Positions 17,328 through 25,586 of a DNA stretch of 34,947 bases are shown here, one piece after another. The stretch's first letter is position 1. Each line of letters starts with the position of its first letter. Location: the IMG/VR virus record IMGVR_UViG_3300037827_000247, positions 1 through 34,947 of that record; one strand, written 5' to 3'. The notes under the pieces were generated by a model. It worked only from the letters and a program-made list of their open reading frames with translations. It ran no database searches and had not been told where the DNA came from. A program made the translations under genes and the position numbers. This DNA is from a virus.

Positions 17328-18695
17328 ATGCCAACAATACCGCAGCAACAAACAATTGTTCAATATATAGCGAACTCCTCGCAAACCCAATATACGTTTG
17401 CTTTTTATGCATTCAATCAGGCAAATATTAATGTGTATTATCAGGCAGCGAATGCTACGCCTATTCCGTCAGCCGATATTTTAACATTGGGTTCGCAATA
17501 TACAGTTACATTTAACTCAGACCCAACGACTGGCGGTTATATTACATTATTGTTTACGCCAACATCCGGTTACTATTTAACGATTGCATTAAATTTAATC
17601 CCAACGCTCAATACTAATTTTGCAAATGCGCAGAATTTTAATGGTGCGAATCTCGATGCAGCACTCGATTATTTATTAATGCTCTGTCAGCAAAATTTAA
17701 ACTATGCGTTACAGCGTAATTTATCGTATGTCATTAATACTTATTTGCCGAATGCGGTGCCTTATACGCAGTTACCACCTTTACCACAGAATTACGTTTG
17801 GATGGGTAGTGGAAGTGGCGTGGTTGCGGCACAAATTGCAACGATACCGAGTGCGAGTGTATTGCAATCTTTATTAGCTAATAATTCACCCGGTACGGAT
17901 GGTGCTAGACTCGTCGGCTATTATGATACGTTGACATCGAGCGCAACCACTGTACATGCATTCCTTGCATTACTTTCACAATTTATGGCGACAACGAATG
18001 TGCAAAGCTATTCTGCAAATGATACGGGTACTGCAAATGCACTTGCTATTGCGGTAACGGCGTCTGGATTTGCATTAGCAAAATTTCAAGTATTTCTAGT
18101 GGATGCACTACATACTATTACAGGGGCATCTACGATTGCAATTAATGGTGGATCGCCTATTACCATTGTAGATGGTTTAGGAAATGCGACGACTAATAAT
18201 ATGATTGTGGCAGGGCAAATGTGTCTCTTTGTTTATGATGGCACGAATATGCAGCTTGTTAATCCAAATAAAATATTGTTTGGCGGCAGTATGTATATGG
18301 GAAACAGTCAATCTATTCCAGGAAATACAACAATACTTATTGCATTTAGTACAGCTAATATTAATCCGGTAGGTATTGTTAATGCGGGCGCTAATGGATT
18401 TACTATTAATAAAGCGGGTTATTATCGAGTAAATTGTAATGTGTATGCTCAACCTAGGCAAACGACAGGTGAATGCTGGATTGATCTTCATAAAAACACA
18501 GTTACTCTACTTGAACGATTAGCGGGCGCTAGTTATAACGCAGTTGATATTGTACTTTCTGGTTCGACTATTATTCAATGTTCTGTCAATGATCTCATTA
18601 CAGTTGTATTTGGAAATGGTAATTCAAATGCAATTACAATTGGCAATGCATCATCCTATTTAACCAATTTTGATATTGAATATTTAGGAAGCTAA
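17328..18695 (+). CDS. Tail fibre protein with C1q-like C-terminal domain
   Basis: The 455-aa protein begins MPTIPQQQTIVQYIANSSQTQ. The N-terminal ~110 residues, including the QYTFAFYAFNQANINVYY segment, match the T7-type tail-fibre attachment domain that binds the tail. A low-complexity middle follows. The C-terminal ~130 residues resemble a C1q/TNF-like jelly roll (a segment near GFTINKAGYYRVNCNVYAQ, and 'IQCSVNDLITVVFGNG'), a common receptor-binding head in phage fibres. It lies next to the terminase gene. Receptor specificity cannot be read. A second fibre gene at 20714 may act with it. Confidence 0.8.
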   Translation: MPTIPQQQTIVQYIANSSQTQYTFAFYAFNQANINVYYQAANATPIPSADILTLGSQYTVTFNSDPTTGGYITLLFTPTSGYYLTIALNLIPTLNTNFANAQNFNGANLDAALDYLLMLCQQNLNYALQRNLSYVINTYLPNAVPYTQLPPLPQNYVWMGSGSGVVAAQIATIPSASVLQSLLANNSPGTDGARLVGYYDTLTSSATTVHAFLALLSQFMATTNVQSYSANDTGTANALAIAVTASGFALAKFQVFLVDALHTITGASTIAINGGSPITIVDGLGNATTNNMIVAGQMCLFVYDGTNMQLVNPNKILFGGSMYMGNSQSIPGNTTILIAFSTANINPVGIVNAGANGFTINKAGYYRVNCNVYAQPRQTTGECWIDLHKNTVTLLERLAGASYNAVDIVLSGSTIIQCSVNDLITVVFGNGNSNAITIGNASSYLTNFDIEYLGS

Positions 18696-18701
18696 TAGAG
18701 G

Positions 18702-20174
18702 ATGAAGAGCCGTCTTTTAAAGGACATAAAAGGGTTAGCGGATGAAATTGCTATTATGGGTTTTAGCATTGAAGAATCTTATTATGAGAAATTTCACGAT
18801 AAAGAATTTAATCTTTATTTGAAGATGCAAAAAGAAGGTTTAATTAAAATACCGACTATTCCCTTGCGGCCTTATCAGGTTGATTTGCAGCAAGTGCTTT
18901 TTAGTGGTAAATCAAAACGTATATTAGTTGAATGGCCTAGACGTGCTGGTAAAGAGGTTGTTTCATGGAATATTTTAGTCCATGCAGCAATCATTGATCC
19001 GGGTATGTATATCATCACATACCCTACCAATGTGCGCGCTCGAAAAATTCTTTGGCAAGGTGCGGCACTCATTAATGGTATCAGCACTCGCTTTCTTGAC
19101 ATGATTCCAAAAAAGTTATTAGCTAGAAAACCCAATGACTCTGAAATGACAATTGAGCTTGTGAATGGCTCTATGATTTGGGTGGTGGGGTGCGATATTG
19201 ATCCAGAAAAATTACGCGGTACTAATCCTCGTGGTATGGTCTTATCTGAATTGGCCTATTCAGATCCACGTGTACTATATAGTATGTTGCCAGTGTTTAG
19301 GCAAAATGGTGGTTGGTTATTAGGACAATCAACCTATGATGGCATGAATCATTTTTACTGGATGATAAAAAATAACAGAGATAATCCAGCTTGGTATTGC
19401 AAAGAAGAAAGTATTTTGACGTTGGTTGATGAAAATGGAAATCCTTATATTACAGAGGATGATGTTAATGAAGATCGACGAGCGGGGATGCCTGAATATT
19501 TAATTCAGCAAGAATATTATGGCAATGTTCAGGTCAATGAGGAAACAAAGTATTTTGCGATAGCGATCAATCATATTTATGAATCGAAACGTATCATAGA
19601 AAATCTTTTCTTACCTAATAAAAATGTCTATTCATTTTTTGATATAGGTGTTAATGATTGCGCTGCCATTACCTTGGTACAGTTTGATCGCAAGGCCGGA
19701 AAGATGTGGCCTCATGTTATCGGTTACATGGAGAATAATAACCGTGATCTTCGTTTTTACGTGGATGAAATTAGGCGATTTTGCGCTCGCTATAATTTAC
19801 CCTTTCACTCTCACTTTATACCGCACGATGGAAAGAATCGTTCATTCAATGATGGTCTTAAAACGACAATCGATTATTTGCGAGAGATGGGTGAGACAGG
19901 AATTTTTGTGGAACGTCCGTCAAGTCATAAGATTGCAATCGAGGCTATACGGCAAAAGCTTTTCATGACGTCGTTCAATAAGGAAAACACAGGACGTTTA
20001 ATTGACTGCTTATCGAACTACGGAAAGGAATATGATGATAAGTTAGGCAGATATAAAGATGCGCCCGTACATGATTGGTCGTCGCATGGCGTCAAGAGTT
20101 ATCAGACAATGGCGCTTGCATTAGAAGCGGATTTAATCGTTGAAACTTGTTATGATGTGATTTATGTACAATAA
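18702..20174 (+). CDS. terL: Terminase large subunit
   Basis: The 490-aa protein contains the ATPase and nuclease features of large terminases. A Walker A-like motif WPRRAGKEVV lies at about 78-87, Walker B GMVLSELAY at 178-186 (catalytic Glu 183), and a coupling-type GQST at 208-211. The RNase H-like nuclease domain shows FFDIGVND (Asp 314, Asp 319), HDG (375-377) and the C-terminal HDWSSH (457-462). It would cleave concatemers and pump DNA into the head through the portal. It starts six bases after the fibre gene with GAGGATGAAG overlapping the start region. Its likely partner, the small subunit, is far away at 30019. Confidence 0.93.
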   Translation: MKSRLLKDIKGLADEIAIMGFSIEESYYEKFHDKEFNLYLKMQKEGLIKIPTIPLRPYQVDLQQVLFSGKSKRILVEWPRRAGKEVVSWNILVHAAIIDPGMYIITYPTNVRARKILWQGAALINGISTRFLDMIPKKLLARKPNDSEMTIELVNGSMIWVVGCDIDPEKLRGTNPRGMVLSELAYSDPRVLYSMLPVFRQNGGWLLGQSTYDGMNHFYWMIKNNRDNPAWYCKEESILTLVDENGNPYITEDDVNEDRRAGMPEYLIQQEYYGNVQVNEETKYFAIAINHIYESKRIIENLFLPNKNVYSFFDIGVNDCAAITLVQFDRKAGKMWPHVIGYMENNNRDLRFYVDEIRRFCARYNLPFHSHFIPHDGKNRSFNDGLKTTIDYLREMGETGIFVERPSSHKIAIEAIRQKLFMTSFNKENTGRLIDCLSNYGKEYDDKLGRYKDAPVHDWSSHGVKSYQTMALALEADLIVETCYDVIYVQ

Positions 20175-20217
20175 CAACAGGACGTTGTTAGCTATAAACA
20201 TGGAGGTTGTTAGCTAT
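20172..20217 (+). promoter_or_regulatory. Hairpin and 12-bp direct repeat between terL and the next gene
   Basis: TAACAAC (20172-20178, beginning at the terL stop) pairs perfectly with GTTGTTA (20184-20190). GTTGTTAGCTAT occurs twice (20184-20195 and 20206-20217), and the second copy flanks the GGAG ribosome site and the next start. Two alternative hairpins are therefore possible, one of which would place the ribosome site in a loop. No T-run follows. Confidence 0.45.
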
Positions 20218-20506
20218 GATTACGTGGGGATTTGTAGTCAGTTATTCTGATTTAGTCACAATTGGTTCACCTTTTACAATCAATGGCCTTACCCTGACAG
20301 CAAGCTATATTTACGTGAGCGGAAACTCCGGCGATATCGTATGGCTTAATGCGTTAGGTGAGCCACAATATCTTGCTAATGCACAATCTGGTCAATTTTA
20401 CCCTATCGGGGCATCTCAAATTGTAGCATCAGCAACGGTGAATGGATCGTCCAGAACGACGGCTGCGACCAATATGGTTTGGATGGCAAGTCCATCAGCG
20501 GCATAA
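20216..20506 (+). CDS. Small beta-rich protein between terminase and fibre, 96 aa
   Basis: The protein begins MITWGFVVSYSDLVTIGSPF and is rich in Ser, Thr, Ala and aromatic residues, with predicted short strands and no charged clusters. I do not recognise it. Its composition resembles virion proteins, so a fibre accessory or decoration role is plausible. GGAGG at 20202-20206 supports the ATG at 20216. Confidence 0.65.
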   Translation: MITWGFVVSYSDLVTIGSPFTINGLTLTASYIYVSGNSGDIVWLNALGEPQYLANAQSGQFYPIGASQIVASATVNGSSRTTAATNMVWMASPSAA

Positions 20507-20518
20507 GGAGATGCGACT

Positions 20519-20677
20519 ATGCATTTTTTAAAGCAGCTTGTGAATATCATGTTTCCTATTGTGAATTTCATTAATAGTGGAAGTGAGGATATACCTATAG
20601 GATTTAGTCGTGTCATTACCTCAAGAGGGGGTTTTGTCATAACTTCAACGAATGCATTTGTAATAGCAAAAAATTAA
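20519..20677 (+). CDS. Small hypothetical protein, 52 aa
   Basis: The product begins MHFLKQLVNIMFPIVNFINS and ends VIAKN. A perfect AAGGAG eight bases before the ATG at 20519 strongly supports translation. It has an amphipathic, hydrophobic N-terminal half and a beta-like C-terminal half. I do not recognise it. It sits between the 96-aa protein and the second fibre, so it may be a small virion or fibre-associated component. Confidence 0.65.
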   Translation: MHFLKQLVNIMFPIVNFINSGSEDIPIGFSRVITSRGGFVITSTNAFVIAKN

Positions 20678-20713
20678 TCAAGGATTGATTAAATTATCAA
20701 GGAGCGATAGACC

Positions 20714-22300
20714 ATGGCTAATGAACGATTATACCAATTTCCCTCGAAAGCATCCCCCGTACCCGCTGATATTATATTCGCTGGTGACTCTGCGGCAGCT
20801 TTCAACGAAGTACAGATCACCATTGCTGCATTAATAGGCGCTTATCCTAATTTATTAGGTATTGGTGGCCTGACTCTAGGTGCTAATACTTTCCCCTATT
20901 CCAACAACTCCGCTGTGATAAGTGCTGGTTCAATCACGGTATTAGGCGTTGCATTATTGGCTGATACTACAATCGCTGCTATGCAGACTACATTAGGTTA
21001 TACAGCAACCCCCGCAGCTACTCTGTTTGCTGGATGGGATGCTAATAAAAATATAGCTGCGAATAATATATTAGCTGCTTACGCTACCACTGTGACTGCC
21101 GGTGCCACAACGACATTGGTTGTCGGAAGCGCTTATCAGCAATTTTTCACAGGTTCCACAACGCAGACAGTATTATTACCAGTGACATCAACATTAGCGC
21201 TTGGACAAGCATTCTACATCGTCAATAATTCATCCGGTGCGGTAACTGTACAATCATCGGGTGGAAATAATATACAAGTGATGGCGGCTAATACCACATT
21301 ATTAGTGACCTGTATTTTAACCAGCGGTACAACTGCTGCATCTTGGTACGCTGACTATAATTTCCAAACAGCCCTTACATTGCCAATTTCAATTGCGAAT
21401 GGTGGTACAGGCGTATCATCAGTGACAGTGGCACCGGCTGCTACAGCATGGGCTGGATGGGATGCAAATAAAAATTTATCAGCTAATAATTTTAATCCAG
21501 CTTATGCAACTACTGCAACCGCAGGCGCAACTACTACTTTGGTTGTCGGTAGCGCTTATTATCAATTCTTTACTGGATCAACAACACAAACTGTTTTGAT
21601 GCCTGTGACTTCAACACTTGCACAAGGACAAAGTTTCTACATTGTTAATAATTCAAGCGGCGTTGTAACAGTGCAATCATCCGGTGCTAATACTATTATT
21701 GCTATGGCTGGCAATACAACTGCATTGCTAACCTGTATTTTAACCAGTGGTACTACAGCGGCCTCATGGAATGCTGATTATGTACAATCTGGTCTCTCAT
21801 TACCTGTTTCATTGGCGAATGGCGGAACCGGACAAAGTTTAAGCTCTGTTAATAGTGCTGTATTTAGCACGACAAGTGGTGGCGCTGCACAGTTAAGTAC
21901 AGTCTTGCCAACGGGTCTGACTGGCTATGCATTAGCGAATCTGAGTGATACAGCATGGACAGATATGTCAGGCACAATCGGTGTAACAGGATTTGTTGCA
22001 CCTACAGTGACAGTGGCAAAATATAAAAAGATAGGAAAAACATTATTTTTTAATATTCAAATTACAGGAACAAGCAATGCAAATACTTTTACAATAACTA
22101 GTTTACCGGCAACGTGTGCAACAACAGTGATAGGTGGATTAGGAAATGCGACTGATAATAGTTCATCGACCTACCAAGCTAATTGGACGATGGCTGCAAC
22201 AGGAACGACTATTGTCATGGCGAATGGTAATAATCCAGCAGGATGGACAAACTCAGGTCTTAAAGCAGCAAATTTCCAAGGCTTTTATGAAACGACCTAA
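20714..22300 (+). CDS. Second tail fibre or receptor-binding protein with tandem 141-aa repeat
   Basis: The 528-aa protein starts MANERLYQFPSKASPVPADI. After a ~99-residue N-terminal attachment domain it contains two copies of a domain of about 133 aa with a 141-aa period (residues ~100-232 and ~241-373). Each contains AGWDANKN, a repeated GSAYxQFFTGSTTQTVL, then FYIVNNSSG and ILTSGTTAASW, and ends in ANGGTG. The C-terminal ~130 residues differ and probably bind the receptor. AAGGAG precedes the start. 'ANGGTG' and 'YIVNNSSG' motifs recur in phage fibres. The gene ends the structural block. Confidence 0.8.
   Translation: MANERLYQFPSKASPVPADIIFAGDSAAAFNEVQITIAALIGAYPNLLGIGGLTLGANTFPYSNNSAVISAGSITVLGVALLADTTIAAMQTTLGYTATPAATLFAGWDANKNIAANNILAAYATTVTAGATTTLVVGSAYQQFFTGSTTQTVLLPVTSTLALGQAFYIVNNSSGAVTVQSSGGNNIQVMAANTTLLVTCILTSGTTAASWYADYNFQTALTLPISIANGGTGVSSVTVAPAATAWAGWDANKNLSANNFNPAYATTATAGATTTLVVGSAYYQFFTGSTTQTVLMPVTSTLAQGQSFYIVNNSSGVVTVQSSGANTIIAMAGNTTALLTCILTSGTTAASWNADYVQSGLSLPVSLANGGTGQSLSSVNSAVFSTTSGGAAQLSTVLPTGLTGYALANLSDTAWTDMSGTIGVTGFVAPTVTVAKYKKIGKTLFFNIQITGTSNANTFTITSLPATCATTVIGGLGNATDNSSSTYQANWTMAATGTTIVMANGNNPAGWTNSGLKAANFQGFYETT
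21011..21832 (+). repeat. Two tandem copies of a ~400-bp fibre domain
   Basis: Copy 1 spans about 21011-21412 and copy 2 about 21434-21832, a period of 423 bp. Protein identity between copies is high and the DNA is clearly related but diverged at third positions, which implies an old duplication. Such repeats can recombine to change fibre length. Confidence 0.8.
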
Positions 22301-22396
22301 CCAGCAGGGAAATTATAGATACCGCTGCAATGGCCTAAGATAAGGCAAAGGATCATTAAAGCAAGAATGGTTAAAATATCTTTCATTGAGTAACCC

Positions 22397-22435
22397 AAAA
22401 AAAACTTGCGCCCGTCCGACCATGGAGGGCGCAAG
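22397..22435 (-). terminator. Intrinsic terminator closing the leftward recombination block
   Basis: On the minus strand CTTGCGCCC (22435-22427) pairs with GGGCGCAAG (22413-22405) over nine bases, followed by a run of eight T (22404-22397). It separates the leftward block from the convergent rightward fibre gene. For rightward transcripts the hairpin lacks a T-run. Confidence 0.85.
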
Positions 22436-22447
22436 CAATTTCGCAGT

Positions 22448-22945
22448 TTAAATAAATGGAATGTCATCGTCAAACGGTTTTCCAGCATCGAAATTATTAG
22501 AAACCATTTGAAGCTTTGGTTTAATATAATCGACTACTGCGTTGATTTTTTTAACTTCGCCGGTCTTCTGATCTGTAAAATCTTGCATTGCAAGCTTCAC
22601 CACGCCATGTTTACCCGCGAAATCATACGCCTCTAATACGCCCGCTTCGTACTTATCAAGCAGATTACAGGTCGCTGCAAAGTGACGAAGCTTAAAGCCC
22701 ATAGGGTCTTCATCCGGCACAATCAAAACCCAATCCTTAACAGCGCGCTCCCCGCCTGTTGGAATGATAATTTTAAGAGTGATGGCTAACATATCGTATA
22801 TTTTTTTCACGTTTCCATTTTTATCAATGCCGCCTTTGCTCTTCGTCTGCGCGACCTCTGAGACATAGAACTCATGCTCGCCCGCGGGCAAGCATCGTAG
22901 GCGATCAATATCAGCTTCGGTTAACGGTTTGTAGGGTAAAGCCAT
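22448..22945 (-). CDS. SSB-like single-stranded DNA-binding protein
   Basis: The 165-aa protein begins MALPYKPLTEADIDRLRCLP and ends in the acidic tail FDDDIPFI. A C-terminal DDDIPF-type tail is the hallmark by which SSB proteins recruit replication and repair partners. The middle shows beta strands consistent with an OB-type fold (VKDWVLIVPDEDPMGFKL). It resembles the phage DUF669-like family encoded with Sak4-type recombinases. AAGGAG upstream of the ATG is ideal. It is the last gene of the leftward block after the ATPase and Gp157-like genes, fitting a recombination and replication role. Confidence 0.7.
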   Translation of the reverse strand: MALPYKPLTEADIDRLRCLPAGEHEFYVSEVAQTKSKGGIDKNGNVKKIYDMLAITLKIIIPTGGERAVKDWVLIVPDEDPMGFKLRHFAATCNLLDKYEAGVLEAYDFAGKHGVVKLAMQDFTDQKTGEVKKINAVVDYIKPKLQMVSNNFDAGKPFDDDIPFI

Positions 22946-22977
22946 TTTTATTTCTCCTTGATTTAATTGAACTAGAC

Positions 22978-23517
22978 TTAAATTTTATCAGTTAATATTT
23001 CCAGTTTTGTTTTTTGCTGGACGCTTGCACCCGGAATTTGCACGCCAGTTTTTAACACTTCCTCCTTGATTGCATTCTTGTCAGCCTTGACCTCTGTTTT
23101 AACTATTTCCCGTGTCCTCATGTATTTTTCTGGTATTAAACTTTCGTCAAATATATCAGTCGAATAGGGGTTTTTCTTTAAGCGGATTGTGAAGAGCGGG
23201 CATTTCACTTCTGTAATCTGCAAGCGTTCCATGTTGGATCGTAAATAGTTTTCCCATTTAGTAATTTCCTTATCGTATGCGGCCTCACGCTTTAATAATT
23301 CAGCTTTTAGATGTTCGACCTCGCGCTTATTGGCACGCATATTGTTAATCCACTGAGTAACAGCGATACACTTTTTCTCGGCGGATGGCTCAAGCGCATC
23401 AATCTGCGCTTGAATTTCCATGTTAATTTCACCCGTCTCAGGATCATAGAGTTGGTTAAAAAGCATTTGATATTCTGATGCTATTTTGTATAGGCTTAAA
23501 TTTTGTGTGCTAATCAT
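22978..23517 (-). CDS. Gp157-family protein
   Basis: The 179-aa protein fits the siphovirus Gp157 family. It has an N-terminal helix with LYDPETGEI, a central coiled coil (ANKREVEHLKAELLKREAAY), and a C-terminal part containing FTIRLKKNP and then IPEKY. The family signature 'KADKNAIKEEVLKTGVQIPGA' region follows (written here only as its key residues K, D, G, G, A), and it ends in LEILTDKI. Gp157 proteins occur with phage recombinases. Their biochemical role is unclear, and a link to phage resistance has been described for one member. The start overlaps the stop of the upstream ATPase (ATGA), so they are probably coupled. Confidence 0.85.
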   Translation of the reverse strand: MISTQNLSLYKIASEYQMLFNQLYDPETGEINMEIQAQIDALEPSAEKKCIAVTQWINNMRANKREVEHLKAELLKREAAYDKEITKWENYLRSNMERLQITEVKCPLFTIRLKKNPYSTDIFDESLIPEKYMRTREIVKTEVKADKNAIKEEVLKTGVQIPGASVQQKTKLEILTDKI

Positions 23518-24185
23518 ATTGCGATATCCTCATTATAGTATGCGTTCATTTTTTGTTTAACAAAGTAAAGATCATTAGGTATATTGCGCTCCTCAAACAT
23601 CCCCATTGGAGATTTTGCAATATGTCGCGCATCACCTTGAGTGATGAAGTTATAGGTGCCATTCATAAGCTCGGTTTGTAAGACCATGGCATACATACCC
23701 TCAATCGTTATCTTTTCATCCAGCATCTTGCCGATAGTCTTAATCTTCATTTTTCCAGACTCATTCGGTTCTGAGTGGGTTAAAATGAAAATATCCAGAT
23801 CGTCGCGCAGAGTGGGTAAGAACTTTAAAAGGTCATGTGCGTGCTGGCCAATTTCTGAAAACTTGTCATAACCTCGCTCTTTGGCGCGAGCCATGAACTC
23901 GTGAGCCATGAGATATTGAAAATCATCTATAATAAGCGTCTTAATTTCTGGACGCTTAAGGTTGAGTTTTCCAATGACCAAGCGAATATGATCATAGTTA
24001 TCTGAGGCATAATAATTACCCGCTGCGCCATCGGATGAGACCATCGTATAAGCTTTCTTGTAACCCCTAAAGGGTAGTGGCTTATTTAAAACATTGATGA
24101 TAAATGTTTCTTTAGGGTCTAAGTTTCTGATAGACGTACTTTTCCCTGTGCCTGACTCTCCCATGATGATTGATGTGTTAGACAT
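23514..24185 (-). CDS. RecA-like ATPase, Sak4-type recombinase
   Basis: The 223-aa protein has Walker A GESGTGKST at 9-17, Walker B IKTLIIDDFQY at 81-91 (Asp 87, Asp 88) and a sensor-like ILTHSEP at 134-140. Its size and motif spacing match the short RecA-fold ATPases of phages (Sak4 or 'AAA_24' type), single-strand annealing or strand-exchange proteins. The adjacent Gp157-like and SSB-like genes are the typical partners. It overlaps the upstream 44-aa membrane protein by eight bases. RecA-fold NTPases of this size can have other roles, so the recombinase call rests on context. Confidence 0.8.
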   Translation of the reverse strand: MSNTSIIMGESGTGKSTSIRNLDPKETFIINVLNKPLPFRGYKKAYTMVSSDGAAGNYYASDNYDHIRLVIGKLNLKRPEIKTLIIDDFQYLMAHEFMARAKERGYDKFSEIGQHAHDLLKFLPTLRDDLDIFILTHSEPNESGKMKIKTIGKMLDEKITIEGMYAMVLQTELMNGTYNFITQGDARHIAKSPMGMFEERNIPNDLYFVKQKMNAYYNEDIAI

Positions 24186-24312
24186 ACATACCCCCGATCA
24201 TTCCAATAACAAACATTAATAACGTCCATTCAATAAAAACAATGACGTCCTTTCTGTGCATTGATACTACGTTGAAGCTCAAACGCTCTTTTGCTGAAAT
24301 AAAATCCTTCAT
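24178..24312 (-). CDS. Small membrane protein, 44 aa
   Basis: The ORF starts MKDFISAKERLSFNVV and ends in a hydrophobic segment (VIVFIEWTLLMFVIGMIGGM). It would be a single-pass membrane protein. Its stop overlaps the start of the ATPase gene by eight bases and its start overlaps the preceding 136-aa gene by four bases (ATGA), which supports it as a genuine coupled gene. The function is unknown. Confidence 0.6.
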   Translation of the reverse strand: MKDFISAKERLSFNVVSMHRKDVIVFIEWTLLMFVIGMIGGMYV

Positions 24313-24719
24313 GATAATGATTCCCTGTATCGGTCATAAGCTGCGTCTGGATCACCATACTTTGCGGTATGATCTAACCATTCACGGCGAGATTGTTGAT
24401 AGTCTCTATAAACATAAGTAAAAAGTGATTTCATCGTATGTTCGTAGTAGTGGAGTGCGCTTGTTTTTATAGCATCGAGAAAGTTTTCACTATTATTGCT
24501 AGTGAGATATTTACGAAATGATTCCATCGTTGTATGGCTATCTTCACTAATGAAAGAAAGCTCGTCTATGACTCCGCCCGCTTCATTGAGAAGTGCTGCA
24601 AAGCTGAATAGATCGCTTTCTGATAGATCATCAAAAGAATTATATTCGTACTCAATGATGAGATCAGCGACAAAGGTTAGGACTTTTTTGGTTTTGTAAT
24701 CAGGATGAATGTTATACAT
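24309..24719 (-). CDS. Hypothetical helical protein, 136 aa
   Basis: The product begins MYNIHPDYKTKKVLTFVADL and is acidic and helical, with no recognisable domain. AAGGA lies eight bases before the ATG at 24719, which is preferred over far-upstream starts that would overlap the 50-aa gene. It ends WLDHTAKYGDPDAAYDRYRE, a Tyr/Asp-rich tail. As the second gene of the leftward early block it may be a regulator or a host-takeover protein, but nothing in the sequence shows this. Confidence 0.65.
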   Translation of the reverse strand: MYNIHPDYKTKKVLTFVADLIIEYEYNSFDDLSESDLFSFAALLNEAGGVIDELSFISEDSHTTMESFRKYLTSNNSENFLDAIKTSALHYYEHTMKSLFTYVYRDYQQSRREWLDHTAKYGDPDAAYDRYRESLS

Positions 24720-24864
24720 AAAAGTCATTCCTTTGACAGTTAGTGTTGTTCTCGTGCGTATCCTCGCACATAGGACAATATACCATTTCATCTTTGATAT
24801 ATCCAAAGGATAACCAAAATTGATTTTCATCCGTCGGCGTTACATTGACAGGTTGATCATTCAT
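24712..24864 (-). CDS. Small Cys-motif protein, 50 aa
   Basis: The ORF begins MNDQPVNVTPTDENQFWLSF and contains YCPMCEDTHENNTNC, a CxxC pair with a nearby His and Cys that could bind zinc. AGAGG nine bases upstream supports the ATG at 24864. It is the promoter-proximal gene of the leftward recombination block. The function is unknown. Confidence 0.6.
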   Translation of the reverse strand: MNDQPVNVTPTDENQFWLSFGYIKDEMVYCPMCEDTHENNTNCQRNDFYV

Positions 24865-24900
24865 AATTATTACCTCTTTACTATTTAATATCGAAATCAA

Positions 24901-24929
24901 ATTGTAAACTAGATATTACTTAATGTCAA
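24901..24929 (-). promoter_or_regulatory. Leftward early promoter
   Basis: On the minus strand TTGACA (24929-24924) and TACAAT (24906-24901) are separated by 17 bp, an almost ideal sigma70 promoter. The -35 lies in the 13-bp motif TAATGTCAACTAT (plus-strand orientation), which recurs at the J-domain operon promoter. It would drive the recombination block. Confidence 0.75.
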
Positions 24930-24970
24930 CTATCGAAAATCAAGAACGTAAATGATTATTTATAATATGG

Positions 24971-24998
24971 TTGACTTAATGTATATTATTGATATATA
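24971..24998 (+). promoter_or_regulatory. Rightward early promoter candidate
   Basis: TTGACT (24971-24976) and TATATA (24993-24998) are separated by 16 bp; TATAAA with 18 bp spacing is an alternative. It lies just upstream of the Cro-like gene and back to back with the leftward promoter at 24901-24929, giving a lambda-like divergent control region. Confidence 0.6.
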
Positions 24999-25025
24999 AA
25001 GCCAACACCAAATAAGGCGGCTAAA

Positions 25026-25232
25026 ATGAAAATAAAAGACACTATAAAGAATTTAAGACTCGCACTTTTATTAGAGCAAAAGGAGTTCGGTGATTTAATC
25101 GGCGTCGATAAAAGCTCTATTTGCAATTACGAGCGCGGCATACGTAGCCCTCGCTTACCTATTATTAGAAAAATGCTTGAACTCGCAAAACAACATAAAA
25201 TTAAAATCACGGTAGATGATTTTTTAAATTAG
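25026..25232 (+). CDS. Cro/XRE-type HTH transcriptional regulator
   Basis: The 68-aa protein is almost entirely a lambda-repressor-like HTH_3 domain. The core EFGDLIGVDKSSICNYERG (about residues 19-37) carries the recognition helix, and SPRLPIIRKMLELAKQHKI follows as the fourth and fifth helices. It lacks a C-terminal oligomerisation or autocleavage domain, so it resembles Cro rather than CI. Position between back-to-back promoters suggests it controls the leftward and rightward early blocks. AAGGCGG precedes the start. No separate CI-like repressor or integrase is visible. Confidence 0.85.
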   Translation: MKIKDTIKNLRLALLLEQKEFGDLIGVDKSSICNYERGIRSPRLPIIRKMLELAKQHKIKITVDDFLN

Positions 25233-25244
25233 GAATATAGATGC

Positions 25245-25586
25245 ATGACAAATTGGTTTTATTTTTTCGCAAACATGGGTGTGATGCTTATACTTGGAAT
25301 AGGTTGTTATTTAATGGGTATGTCTACCGGCATCCGTCAGGCTATCCGATGCGTTTCTCGCTCATTGGAATTTAGAGAAGCTATTCAAAATCCACAAATA
25401 TCTTGCATGGTCTGTAAGAATAAAAGACCGTGGAATAAAATCGATGTCATCTCTCATGATGTTAGCGGTTATAAAGGATTTGAACAAAGCGGTATGTGTA
25501 CGATCAATGTAAAATATTGCAACGATCAGCTTCATTGTTTTGAAGTAGCGCATGTTTTAGATAAGTGGAAGGACTGGCCAAAATGA
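25245..25586 (+). CDS. Membrane-anchored Cys-rich protein, 113 aa
   Basis: The product begins with a transmembrane segment (YFFANMGVMLILGIGCYLMG), followed by a soluble domain with CMVC, then C...C and LHC (residues ~55-98). The Cys/His pattern could bind zinc. I do not recognise the family. The ATG at 25245 is used. Its stop overlaps the next start by four bases (ATGA). Confidence 0.6.
   Translation: MTNWFYFFANMGVMLILGIGCYLMGMSTGIRQAIRCVSRSLEFREAIQNPQISCMVCKNKRPWNKIDVISHDVSGYKGFEQSGMCTINVKYCNDQLHCFEVAHVLDKWKDWPK

Noticed and set aside
21011-21832. Fibre repeats as a CRISPR array or IS element
   Set aside because: There are only two long coding repeats with diverged third positions, and no short direct repeats with spacers, transposase or terminal inverted repeats.
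22297-22386. Leftward 29-aa hydrophobic ORF (MKDILTILALMILCLILGHC...)
   Set aside because: It lies downstream of the strong leftward terminator at 22397-22435 and has no ribosome site. It would be an attractive lipoprotein-like or membrane peptide, but nothing supports expression.
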